Shown: piece by piece, positions 11,787-22,800 of the stretch
How the letters are laid out: the number at the start of each line of letters is the position of its first letter
How positions within the stretch are numbered: the first letter of the stretch is position 1
NCBI RefSeq assembly: GCF_000203815.1
Contig: NW_004457624.1
Span: 2,604,001 to 2,668,000 of the forward strand
DNA: 64,000 bases
Direction of reading: 5' to 3'
Source: Cavenderia fasciculata
Taxonomy: Eukaryota; Evosea; Eumycetozoa; Acytosteliales; Cavenderiaceae
Position numbers and translations under genes: made by a program
Notes under the pieces: model-generated
What the model was told of the DNA's origin: nothing
Database searches by the model: none
Seen by the model: the letters and a program-made list of their open reading frames with translations, nothing else

Positions 11787-14700
11787 TTGATTTTCATGAA
11801 TCAGAGTGAATCAACATCAGCTGGCATTGTACTACAATTGGAGAAGACGACGAATAATAATAGTGGCTGTGAATCTGGCAAACAAGACAAGTGTGATGAT
11901 ATAGAGAGCGAAACGTGTAGTAACAGTAGCAGTAGTAGTAGTAGTAGTAGTTGTGAAAGTGAATTGATTGTTTTATCGAGTGGAAGGATTAAACAGTCAC
12001 AATCAAATCAATCCATTTCATCATCGATATCGACACCTTCACTATCTTCATTGAAGCCATCATCACTTTTGCCTAGCCAAAAGGGTCTCGCGACCAAGCT
12101 CAATATCAACACTCCACCCGACACCCCAACCCACTCGTTTCACGATATTAGCAAGGCAATTAGTGACGGTACCACCGAAGAGGACCTACCCAAACTTAGA
12201 TTGGAAAAAGAGCAAAAGACAACAACCCTACTAACCACAACCACCACGACGACAACCACAACAACCATGACTACACAAGTCATTACAACGACGACAACAA
12301 CAACCACATCATCTTCAGCAGCTGGAGCCAGCTTATCTTTGAACAATAACAATAACAATAATAATAGCATGATTGAAGCTATTCCTGAACAAACCTCTTC
12401 ACCCATTCGATCGCTATCCTCTTCTTGTGGAGACATTCGATCGCCAAAATCATCACACAACAATGTACTACATCATCATCAACAACAAGATATTGGCGGT
12501 GAATTGGGAGATGACGATACAATCGAGGTGGATGGAGCAACTGGGGTTGCAATGATTGGCGACGATGGCGAATCTACTTCATCACTTTCCACTTCTTCAT
12601 TATCAACCTCTTCCAGTTTGACATCTACCTCTTCCAACCATAGTAACAATATTTTAGCATCTTCATCACCTCTACACTATACCAAACATCATCATCACCA
12701 CCATCATCATCAACATAATCATGGTGGTAGTGTATTACAACAATCGACATCGTCTGCTGAAAATAGAACACCAAACAAAAAATTAAACGAGAGTATTGGT
12801 TCGAATTGGAGTAACGATAGTTTGACAATCAACACTAATAGTGCGGGTGGAGGTAGCAGTGGTAACAGTATCAATGGATCTTTGACACCTACATCGACTT
12901 CGTTGACACCCAACCGCGATGTCCGATCTGTATTGTTGCGGGTCAAACTACCAGAGTCACACCCACTTATTACAAAGGTTGCTAGATTCCCATTAAACTT
13001 TACAGTCAAAGAGACATTGGATCGTATTCACGAATTGGTCGTTCTAGAAAACCGTGTCAATCTCATTATTTTATTCAATCGAATGATCCTATCGCACAAC
13101 CAAACACTTTCCAATTATTTTGGTGCCGACGAGGGTATAGTGCAAACCATTGAACTCAAAGAGATTACGAGCATGTCCTCCAATACAACACCGGCACAAC
13201 TTATCAGTAATTTGTCGTCGGGTGGTAATGGAGCAGGAGGAGTACCAAAAGAAAAACCAAAGCTTCTCCATGCATCTTCAGTTCAGAATCTGTTGGCATC
13301 AATGCCCACTAAAAAGAGACATTCTAGTGACAAGGAGAAACTACTCTTTCAACCACCCCTACCATCCTACACTAAAGAACTCGATAAGCTATTTTGGATT
13401 TCAAATGGTGTCACTGGAAGTGGATCAAAATCGATTCCATGTCTATTTCACAAATGGAAATGTAGAGATAGTAAAGTACAGTCGGATCTCACCATCCTCT
13501 ACAGTGGAGGTGATCGAGAAGATCTCGGTCTCATTCGAAAGAATATGCGTATCCTTTCAGACATCCTCCAATGTAATATATTTTGTTACGATTACACTGG
13601 TTTTGGCTTAAATGCCTCTGGTAAACCTACCTTGAAAGAACTATGTAATGATATCTCTATCGTTTTTAATTATTTAACAAATACTTTAAATATATCACCT
13701 TCTTCAATTATTTTGTATGTAAAAAAAGAAAAGAAAAGAAAAAGAGAGTGAATGGAAACAAAATACTTACTTTATATATTTTTAATTCGTTAGAATGGGT
13801 AAATCAATAGGAACAATTTGTAGTATTAAGTTTGCTTCAAGTTTATATCAAAAATCCAAATCTACCTTGTCTTTAACTTCACCAATACATAATAATAACA
13901 CTACATCCTCTTCAACACCAACCTCACCGATTTCTCCATCATCACCCTATTCAACAGTTGCATCATCTACAACACCAATAAGCGAATCCAAACAATCTAG
14001 TCGAAATGGACAACCATTGGGAGGATTGGTAGTCATTGCATCGTTTGGACCAAGTACGTTGGGTGGAAATATAGTCAACATGCTCCTGTCGATAGAGTCA
14101 TTTGACCATCTTAAAAAGGTCGAGCGAATAGCTTGCCCGACGTTGGTTGTCCACGGGGACAGTGACGACATTGTAAATATTAAAAGCGCCAAAAAATTAT
14201 CAAAGCTGTTTCCCAACCTTTTCCGTTACGTTCCGGTCAAGGAGGCAACGCACTGGAACATCGACACCAAGTATCTGGACGACTATGCCGACGACATGAT
14301 CGACTTTGTCAAGCATATTGCACCAGAGCAGTACACGCAAAGACAGGTGGAGTTGCCCTCTTCCTACGCCATGTCACCCAGCAAGGTTGTGGGTGCCTGG
14401 CTCGAACGTCTTCAGCTCCAAGAATACACCAACAACTTTTTACAAGCAGGTTACTTTGAAATGATGTCGATTGCCTCACTAGACAAGTCTATGCTAGAGT
14501 TTTTGGGTGTTGGCGAACAACACATTCCTACATTGCTCGGTGAGATTGAAAAGTTGGTACGCACCATCTTTCCAAGTAGTGCAGCTGCACAACAACAGAC
14601 CATGGTTATCACTGCTCCTATAGGCGCCAACAATATTGACATTGACCTATCTTGTTCAATAGATCTAACCTCAACTTTTAAACTTCACAGTACTGTAACC

Positions 14701-14943
14701 AAGGCATCACGTTCTCGTTCATCAAGTAATAGTAATACAACCATTAATAGTAATATTACCAATAGTAGCAGTACAACCATCATAAATAACAATAACACTA
14801 ATAATATTAATAATAATAACAACAGTAAATATCACAACAATAATAATTGTGAATGTGAATTTGAATGTATATGTAGCAAAGCTAGTATTGAATCTTCAAA
14901 TACTACCAATTCCATCAACACAAAAACTAGTACCTTTGTATAG
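11787..14943 (+). CDS. Ubiquitin-like/F0-type domain + alpha/beta-hydrolase + SAM domain protein
   Basis: Two exons, 11787-13714 and 13794-14943, with a 79-bp intron (GTATGT...TTAG); the protein has 1025 aa. The splice restores the nucleophile-elbow sequence IILMGKSIGT with Ser647, matching the ILYGQSIGT pattern of ABHD17/BEM46-like hydrolases. Residues 1-375 are low complexity (Ser, Thr, Asn, His). Residues about 378-460 resemble a ubiquitin-like or talin-F0-like fold. The hydrolase spans about 530-820: CYDYTGFG strand, Ser647, a 60-residue Ser/Pro insert, the Asp candidate in HGDSDDIV (about 765-768) and His796 in ATHWN. Residues 838-903 form a SAM domain (VGAWLERLQLQEY...FLGVGEQHIPTLL). 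The tail is Asn-rich. The catalytic triad is present, so activity as a lipase or depalmitoylase is possible; substrate unknown. The domain combination is unusual. Confidence 0.85.
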
Positions 14944-15029
14944 TCCTAAATTAAAACTACTTTTAATAAAATATAAATTATTAATCCAATCCAAAAATAT
15001 ATAGAAAGGAATAGATAGTAGTATTATTA

Positions 15030-15941
15030 TTATTCCCAAACATCTTCTTCTTCTTGTTCTTCCTCTGGTTCTTCTTCTTTTGTTTCTTCTGGATCATTAT
15101 TTGTTTTTTGGTGTTTGAATGATCCTTTTTCCAATGTTTCTTCTTTTTCTTTTTCCACTTGTTCTTCTTCATCGTCGTCTCTATTTCTTTTTTTGTTTGG
15201 TGTATCAGAATCAATAGATTCTGTTGTGCTAGTTGTTGATGTTGTCGATGATGTCGATGTATTCTTTTCATTTTCATTTGTTTGTTTCTTATTTACAGTT
15301 TGTTGTTGTTGTGAATCGATTGCATATTTCTTTGTAAATTCTTTTGCAGTTTTAATAAATAATTGGTGATTGTTTCTATATTGTTCAGTCTTTGAATAAA
15401 TATATATTTGTTAGTTTATATTATCACAGAGATGGATGATTAATTTGGTTTATCATACAATTTCTTTCATAAGAGGATCATCTGGATTTGGATGAGCCAT
15501 CAATAAACGAATAGTTGTAAGAGTTGTAGAAAGATTATGGGCAGGTCCCCACGACCCCTGAGGTGGCATCTTTAAGGTATCCAAGCATATTCTTCCTTGA
15601 TCGTCAACATTGGGATGATAGATTCTTGTTACATATTTAATATCAGGAGGTTCAAATGGATATCTAACAATAGAACATTCATTAATCATCATAAAGGAGT
15701 TCAAAGGTTCATTGATTGATTGATTGATTGGTTTATATGTAACCTACCTTGTAGGTAATGTGATAGTTAATTTAAAGATACCATGTTCATAGGGAGTTTC
15801 ATCGGGACCGATAATTGATGCCTCTAAGCTATCTACTCTTTCACCATTGGCATTCCAAACTTGTACACCTGGAGGAGGGTCCTTTTTGAACAAATCCATT
15901 TCATATTTCAGTCTTGTCAATAATTGAGGATTACTACTCAT
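15030..15941 (-). CDS. ube2t: Ubiquitin-conjugating enzyme E2, UBE2T type
   Basis: Three exons on the minus strand: 15748-15941, 15459-15663 and 15030-15389. Both introns splice in phase; the protein has 252 aa. The UBC fold covers residues 1-155. HPN is at 81-83 and the catalytic Cys91 lies in GRICLDTLK. Features pointing to UBE2T rather than a general E2 are PPPGVQVW, YPFEPPDIKY and NPDDPLMKEI, which closely match the vertebrate enzyme. UBE2T works with the FANCL ligase to monoubiquitinate FANCD2/FANCI in interstrand-crosslink repair, so a nuclear repair role is inferred. The C-terminal 95 residues form a Ser/Thr then Glu/Lys-rich tail ending in VWE, longer than the vertebrate tail. The gene is convergent with the hydrolase gene upstream and divergent from INO80C. 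Confidence 0.9.
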
Positions 15942-16121
15942 TCTTCCACTTCTATAATTATCTCTTTTTTTTGAAACTGTTACACTACTAAATTAAATTT
16001 TATGCGACTCTGCTTGAGTCAAGTTCACTGTCACTTTGAAATTAAATTAAATTTAATTAATCTAATTTGTTTGTTTGAAGATAGATATATAGTATAATAT
16101 AGTATTAGTATACTTGTAAAT

Positions 16122-17495
16122 ATGGCATTAACAAGAAGTGGAGCAAGAAGAACAGTCAGTGCAAATTACTCTGATTCAGATGTAACTGATGAGGGATCGT
16201 CTGATGATGGATCAAGATCTAGATCAAGGTCAAGATCAAGATCAAGATCATCGTCGCGGTCGTTATCTAGATCATCATCATCATCATCGTCAAACTCTGA
16301 TTATGAGTCATCTTCATCACCAGACTCAAATACAAGAAGAGGTGGTTCTACAACAACCAAAAAGTCAAGTACTAGTACTACTACTTCAACATCTAAAGCA
16401 AAACCAGCAGCAGCACAGAGCAAAAAGAAACCAGCTGCTTCATCTTCGACACCTCCTCTATCTAAACAATCCTCCTCTAAACAAGCACCATTGGCCAAAC
16501 AAGCACCTATTAAAAAGATTGCGGCTTCCTCAAAGAGTAAACCAACCAAGGCAAGTGCCAAACGAAACATTGAAAATAGTAGTAGTAGTAGTAGCAGTGG
16601 TAGTTCCGATGGATCCGATGTAGATGTTGGAAATGATTCTGCTGAATCACCAGTTAGTAGTTCATCCTATAGTTCATCCAATTCAAATAGTTCACCAACC
16701 AATAATAATAATAACAATAACAACATTGATTCAGAATCATCTGGTGATGAAATGGATGTTGACCAGGATACAGAAACAACAAAGTCTGGTAGTGGTAATA
16801 ATAAAAAGAGATCTAAAAAGACACCACCAACAACTAGTAAACAACCAACACCTAAATCTAAAAAGACATCACCAACTCAAACACCATCACAACAAAGTAA
16901 ATCAAAGAAAGCTGCTACAACTAAAAAAGAGGAGGCGCCACCACCACCTCCACCACCATTACCAGTCAAGACAAAGGCAGGTAGTAAAAAGTCTGCACCA
17001 AATACACCAGCCAATACATCAAATCCTTCGACGCCATCACTTTCAAGTTCATCGTCTGCCAATTCATCGGTACCACCATCAAACACACTACCATTTAAAA
17101 ATCCATCATTTGATATCAATGGAATCGATCCAAAAAAGAAACAAAACTGGAAATCAATTAAACAAATTCTAACCTCTGAAAATTATCAACAATTACCTGC
17201 TAATTTCCCAACTTGTAAATATATCCAACTCTTTAAAAAGAATAATTAATCCATTTAACTGAACTTTCTTTCTTCTTCTTCTTCTTTGTTTGTAGATGTA
17301 AATATTGAAGTACCACCTACTTTATTACCAACAAAAAAATATTGTGACATTACAGGTTATGTTGCACCATACACTGATCCAAAGTCATCGTTACGTTATT
17401 GTAATTCAACCATTTATCAAATCATTCAAAAGTTTCCATTAAATATCCCTCAATCCTATCTATCACTTAGAAAAGGTTATTCAACTTATAGATAG
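16122..17495 (+). CDS. ino80c: INO80 complex subunit Ies6/INO80C (YL1 C-terminal domain)
   Basis: Two exons, 16122-17214 and 17296-17495; intron of 81 bp (GTAAAT...TTTGTAG), product 430 aa. The conserved part is at the C-terminus: NWKSIKQIL (about 342-350), then, after the intron, the YL1_C domain KYCDITGYVAPYTDP ... LRYC ... SYLSLRKG (about 378-426). This order matches Ies6/INO80C, a subunit of the INO80 chromatin remodeller that pairs with Arp5. The first 330 residues are a low-complexity extension: an SR-dipeptide run (about 31-50), Ser-rich, Lys/Ser/Pro and Pro-rich stretches, far longer than in yeast or human. It is divergently transcribed from the UBE2T-type gene with about 180 bp between the starts. 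Confidence 0.9.
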
Positions 17496-17717
17496 ATTGA
17501 GATATATAAGATATAGATAGATGGATAGAAATCACAACGATCAACCAACCACTTTTGTAGATAATATTAAAATAAATAAGTGAGTATTGTAGGTTGATCG
17601 AGATTCAGTGTACTGTATATTACAATAAACCTTTACTTTTAAAATTATTTTGATTACCAGTCTTGATTTATATTACATACATAAAGAGGGTGAGCGGGTG
17701 GGGTGCCTATCTAGAGT
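17496..17717. other. Intergenic, 3' flank of INO80C
   Basis: AT-rich 3' flank with no gene seen. It borders the accessory patch that starts with the hairpin at 17718. Confidence 0.5.
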
Positions 17718-17793
17718 AGGATTGAGCCAAAGGAGTACTGTTAGACAGACTTTAAAATATTACCACTAAAAAGTACACCTTTGGCTCAATCCT
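17718..17793. repeat. Hairpin: 22-bp inverted repeat with 32-nt loop
   Basis: Arms at 17718-17739 and 17772-17793 are reverse complements with a single mismatch; the core AGGATTGAGCCAAAGG pairs perfectly. A transcript would form a 22-bp stem with a 32-nt AT-rich loop. It could be a miRNA-like precursor, a minimal foldback/MITE, or a terminus of the neighbouring decayed hAT element. No target-site duplication is obvious. Confidence 0.7.
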
Positions 17794-17913
17794 ATACGCA
17801 AACTATCCAAATGCGATGGTGTCCTGTATTGAAACCAAATCAGATGACAAGATCAAACATTGGTAGAGCAAGCAGAGAATAATCAGAGAATAACTCGTCG
17901 ATGAAGTGGACGA

Positions 17914-18340
17914 TTACTGACATGAAGGAATATTGATTCTGGCTGGTCCAGAGATCAAAAGAGAGTGAATCCTTGGAGTTTGATTTGTCAAGAATAAACC
18001 TTGAAAAAGACCTTTGAATCTATGGAAGGTCAGCCGTTTCTGTGATGGCACCAGATTTTGGAAATAGACATTCGGCACCTCATTTTTCCCTCGCTCCATA
18101 CGTCTAAAGAAATGTGGTATTTCCCCAATCTATTATCTTTAATGTGTTGCTTAATTTTCTCTTTTGTTTCTTGGAATGTTGTTAGGATATCTTTATGGAC
18201 TGTTTTTGTTGGAGATATTTACCAACACTTTGCTACCACATTCGTTTCTAATTAATCCAACCAATTTTTTGAAACTAGGGTGATTAACAACATTGAAGGG
18301 GATGTTGCAATCGACCACCAGGATTGCAAGATGACCAATA
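17914..18340 (-). pseudogene. Decayed hAT-family transposase fragment
   Basis: Read on the minus strand. About 18196-18335 encodes VVDCNIPFNVVNHPSFKKLV, the conserved start of many hAT/ZBED transposases. In a different frame, about 18070-18212 encodes PTKTVHKDILTTFQETKEKI and then ISLDVWSEG, which corresponds to the conserved D-x-W catalytic region. A further stretch to 17914 is open but not clearly conserved. The frame change, missing zinc finger and missing C-terminal dimerisation domain show this is a dead remnant. It is a plain cut-and-paste DNA transposon; the C-terminus and clear terminal repeats are absent. Confidence 0.6.
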
Positions 18341-18665
18341 TACACAACAACAAGCATTCCAATATATTCAACAACAGTCACTCCAACAACAATCACTCCA
18401 ATACGACCAATATACACAACATACATTCCAATATGATCAATCTACACAACAACAATCGCTCCAATACAACCAATATACACAACAACAATCACAACAACAA
18501 CAATCACTCCAATACAACCAATATACAACAACAGTCACTCCAATACGACCAAACACAACAACATACATTCCAAGATGATCAATCTACACAACAACAATCA
18601 CTCCAATACAACCAATCTACACAACAACAATCACTCCAATATGATCAATCTACACAACAAACGAG
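18330..18665 (+). repeat. Minisatellite of about 30-36 bp units (CAACAACAATCACTCCAATA type)
   Basis: About ten imperfect tandem copies of a unit containing CAACAACAATCACTCCAATA followed by YGACCAATMTACACA-like sequence. All three plus-strand frames stay open over much of it, encoding QQQSLQYDQ, NNNHSNTTNI or similar. Unit lengths vary, so the frame drifts along the array. It overlaps the 5' part of the Tudor-like reading frame and the 5' edge of the hAT remnant. Confidence 0.8.
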
Positions 18666-19338
18666 TGAAACAATTTAATGTTGGTGAGTCTGTGTATTCG
18701 CAATGTGTGAATACTATAGATTGTGGGACGTGGTGGAAGGGAAAAATCACGAGTATCAGAAATGATTATGGTGTGGACATCTTTAGTATTAAATTCGCTG
18801 CTGGTGGCTTTATGCAACCAACACTAGCCAAAGATATTTGTACAACCAAAGAAGAAAAAGAAGAAGAAGAAGAAGAGTTTAACAAGGATGAAGCACTAAA
18901 ATTGGAAATAGAACAACCTGTATTGGTATTTGATAACATTGTAAAAAATACTTTATTGGTTATTTCAAAGGTATTAATTATTATAAAAGCAATGGTGGTA
19001 GAACAATGAGCAATGCAATGGTGTTGCTTGAGGGTATCGGATATATAGATGATGATGATTTAGAACAATTTATCGAAAACGAGACAACAAAATATCAAGA
19101 CACTTACAGAGACATTGTATCAACAACCGTTGAAGAAGTAAAATTATATGCAGAAGAAATGAAAAGAAGAAAGAGTGAAGATATCATCACAACCAAAAAG
19201 AGGAAAGGAAGAATAGGTATTTTACATACCATTTACAATGCGATAGAATGGAGGGAGGGACACGAACAAGATCGAATACAATATGCCCAATTTAAGCACA
19301 TAAAAGTAATAAAAGGAAAAGAACTTTCTTATCTTTAA
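18575..19338 (+). pseudogene. Tudor/agenet-like protein gene with interrupted frame
   Basis: An open frame from 18575 runs from the minisatellite into FNVGESVYSQCV...WWKGKITSIRNDYGVDIFSIKFAAGG...KDI (about 18678-18840), which looks like a Tudor or agenet-type beta-barrel (typical VGxxVxA...WxxGxI...Y.V.F..G pattern). It continues with a Glu-rich run and ends at 19009. The next frame is open from 18937 and reads KYFIGYFKGINYYKSNGG, then a helical, acidic then basic C-terminus ending at 19338. The change of frame near 18940, in an A-rich run, could be decay, an assembly indel or an unrecognised intron; short candidate introns did not give a clean splice. Function unknown; chromatin-mark reading is only a guess from the fold. 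Confidence 0.45.
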
Positions 19339-19824
19339 TCGAATAACTAAAATGGATAAATAAATACTCTTTAATCTAATTACTTATATATATTAATTAA
19401 CAATTTATTTGCATTCTCTAAATTAAAAAAATCTGTGTGTCGTTGACGAAAAAAAATTATAAAAAAAAAAAAAAGATCTTGGAACGACCCCTTTTGAGGT
19501 GAGCCACTCTCAGAATACTATTTATATATGTTAACAAAATGGTTTCAATGCTCAAAGAAAAGATTCCAAACACTTGCCATTTATCAACGTATGGAATTTG
19601 GTTATGGCATGATAATGACTTGTGTGCACCGCCTTATCTATTCCTCATCATTTTTAGTTAATTTAAAAATTATATGTGTTATTAACTTGTATATTAACTT
19701 TTTTCATATTTATTTTATTGTGTCCTAAAAGATTGGCTAGTTAAACCAATCTCTTTGGTCATATGATTTCTCCCCTAGAAAATAGAATAGATTATTTGTT
19801 TCTTTGTTTGTTTGTGTCGATTTT
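19339..19824. other. Intergenic, no gene seen
   Basis: AT-rich sequence with a long A run (about 19460-19475). A 66-codon plus frame at 19528-19728 shows no family features and is not called. Confidence 0.5.
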
Positions 19825-22800
19825 TTAAATGTTAATAATATTTTGTTGTTGTTGTTGTTCTTCTAATTGATTACATCTTTCCAATGCATTTTGATCCATA
19901 TCACCATCCTTTTTAACAATTAAATCAAAACTATTTGATTCATTTTCCATCATTGTTGTTGTTGATATTTGAATTTCTTCAACTTGTTTTTGTAATTCAT
20001 CCAAATTAATAATCGTGGATGTTGATAATGATGATGATTCATTTTCCTTTTCCTTTTCCTCTTCCTTTTCCTTTTCAACTACTACTACTTTTGATTCAAC
20101 CAAATCATTTTCCTTTTGTTGTAATAATTGATTTAATTCAAGTTCAACTTTAATGGCAGCTTCAACCTTTTTTTGAACTTTGGTTGGAGTATTCTTCTTC
20201 AATTTAGAGGAGGAGGAAGTTTTACTTTGTCTTGCCAATTGTTGGTCATGTAGAATTGATATCTTTTTAAATGCAACCACAAACTTTAGGATATTGGTAA
20301 AGAATTCTTTGGAGGTATTGGTACTATCCTCACCAAAGTAGACCAACAACTCTTGGAACTGCTTTTGTACGGCTGTTAGACTGTGTTGCAACTTGATGAT
20401 GGTTTGTAGTCTGTCTTGGTAGAATGGCTGCATGACACGGGTATAATTGTCTAGTTCAGAGGCTGCTGGATGCTCTGCATGGTACTCTAGTTCCTCTTTA
20501 ACCTGTGCCATACGGATAGCCAACGACTCGACATCTTCAACAATAGTCTCTAGTGGTGCACCTCCGGCAGTTGCCTCTAGACTACCAAACTCGGTTGCAA
20601 AATCCATCAACTCTGGTCGATTCTGTCTAACATAGGTTTCGATAAAATCAATGACCGAGTGTTTCTGATCTTTACTCTTGGTCTCTGATAACTTGGCAAG
20701 ACTGTCCATACGGAAACCACGTCCATTCAAGTAGGTACCACGATTGAGTATAGTACCAACATGCAAGATGATTTTGAGTATTTGTACAAGTTTTCCAGAG
20801 TCTTTGAGTTGTTGCAGTGTCGTTGCAATGGCACCAACCGATCTCTCAATATCAACCATTTGAGTGTCAATTTCAGCACGGAATAGATAGGTTTGGATAC
20901 GAGCCTGTAGACGTGTAATATCCATCACCTCGAAAAAGAATCGTTCGGCTGTTCCAAGAGTATTTCGGTCCCCGCTAAAACTACTCAGTGCAATCGACTC
21001 TTCCTCGGTGATTGGAAGCATTGCGTCGAGGGCAATCAACTGCTCAACCGACAACTTGCTCTCATCATACGAGATGATGGCTTCGCGAATAGCAGAAAAC
21101 GATAATTTGAATTGGGACAATAGAATGCAGGCATTGTTGGCACGTCTTAGGTCTAGTAACTGTACTGCGACTGGTTTGGCTGCAGTCGTAGCGGTAGTCG
21201 AGTCAGTGCCAGTGTTGTCCGACTGTCCAATCAGACTCTTTTGAGTCTTTGGTAATGGCGACAATGAGAACCATGACTCTACCAGACTTTGGTCACGTTC
21301 ATTTGACTTGACTGGTGAAAGCGAGTCCCACAATGACTCTTTTAACTTGTCTTTTGGAACAACACTCCAATGCAACTGTCTCATCTTTTTTTCATTGATG
21401 TTTTTTTTGTTGACTCTTAGTAATTTGTTGATTGGTGGAGCTGGTGGTGCTGGTGGAGGTGGTGGAGGTGGTGCTGGTGGTGCAGGTGGCGCAGGTACCA
21501 TCAAAACAGTCTCTTCTGTCGTTGGTGCAGCAGACACAGATACCGGCTGCATATTAACTGGTGGTGTAACAATATAAGATGAAGCAGAAGTTGTAACCTT
21601 TGGAGTAATAGTAGTTGGTTTATCAGCTGCTGATATTCTTGAAATTCTTTCACGAACCTTTGTCACCAACGATGACATTAGATTATTTGGTGGAACTACA
21701 TTCTCCTTGTCATCTTCACCATTATCACTATCACTGTCATCCTCACTATCGACTGTTTCCTCTTTATTCCATTCCCAATTTAAATTAATATTCATTCTAC
21801 TCTTTAATTTGTTTATAGTTGATTCCCTTTTTTGTTTTAATTCTTTTTGTTCCTAAAGTAAACAAATATTAATATTAATATTATTACATCCATCCATCCA
21901 TCCATCTATCTATTTTTGTTTGTTTGTTTGTCATACATTTTTAGATCTTGATTGAAATTTGTTTAAGAATTTAGTTGTTATACTTTCAGATGGTGGAGTT
22001 GGTTGTTTAGAGTGATGGTATTGTTCACGAAGTACTGTAATTCTTTTCCAATCCTTTGGATTCGATGGTTCATTTTGAGCAATAATAGATTGTTCAATTT
22101 GATAATGACTATGAGTTCCTTCAAATCTAAACTATAAATAATGAATAAAAAATAAATAAATTAAATATTATTCTATTTCTTTAATTTAATAGTTATTTTT
22201 TATGCTTACTCTAACTTCACCATTTGGTAATCTTTGTAAAAGTACTGTATCATCATGACTGGCATAGACAGTATTCATAATAAGGTCATTCATACGATAG
22301 AATATTCTACACAATTGTCCATCCTCTTCGATAAATAACATTCCTTGAGTAATCTTTCTCTTGGTAAAATTTTCCAATGCCATTGTAACAATATCTTGTT
22401 GTAAAATACCAGTCTATAGACAGAATAAACCATCAAATTAAATTAGAGGTAATTAATTAATAAATAATAATAAATAATACTTAATAATAATAATTTGTGT
22501 TGTTATTTAGACATACGATTGAATATCTTTTAAATGATTTACATTGAATAATCAATTTGTTGGCAAGTGTTACTTGATCTTCATTTTGACGTAGTAGAGT
22601 AGTATCTTTTTCAGTTAGATATACAAAACCAATATCTAGATTGCCTAGAGAGTGAATATATTTCTTTGATTTGTCTAATTTATGTACAAGGATACCCTCT
22701 TCATTATTAATTGGTCTAACAAATAATACTAAAAATCATATATATATATATATATATGTTGGTTAATAATAATGTATCGTGTATATATGATTATTCATGA

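Noticed and set aside
18330-18665. Regular repeats resembling a CRISPR array
   Set aside because: Units are directly adjacent, without unique spacers, in a eukaryotic genome; it is a minisatellite.
18970-19002. 31-bp intron that would join the two Tudor-gene frames
   Set aside because: Too short for the introns in this window (44 bp or more) and it leads to a stop soon after the junction.
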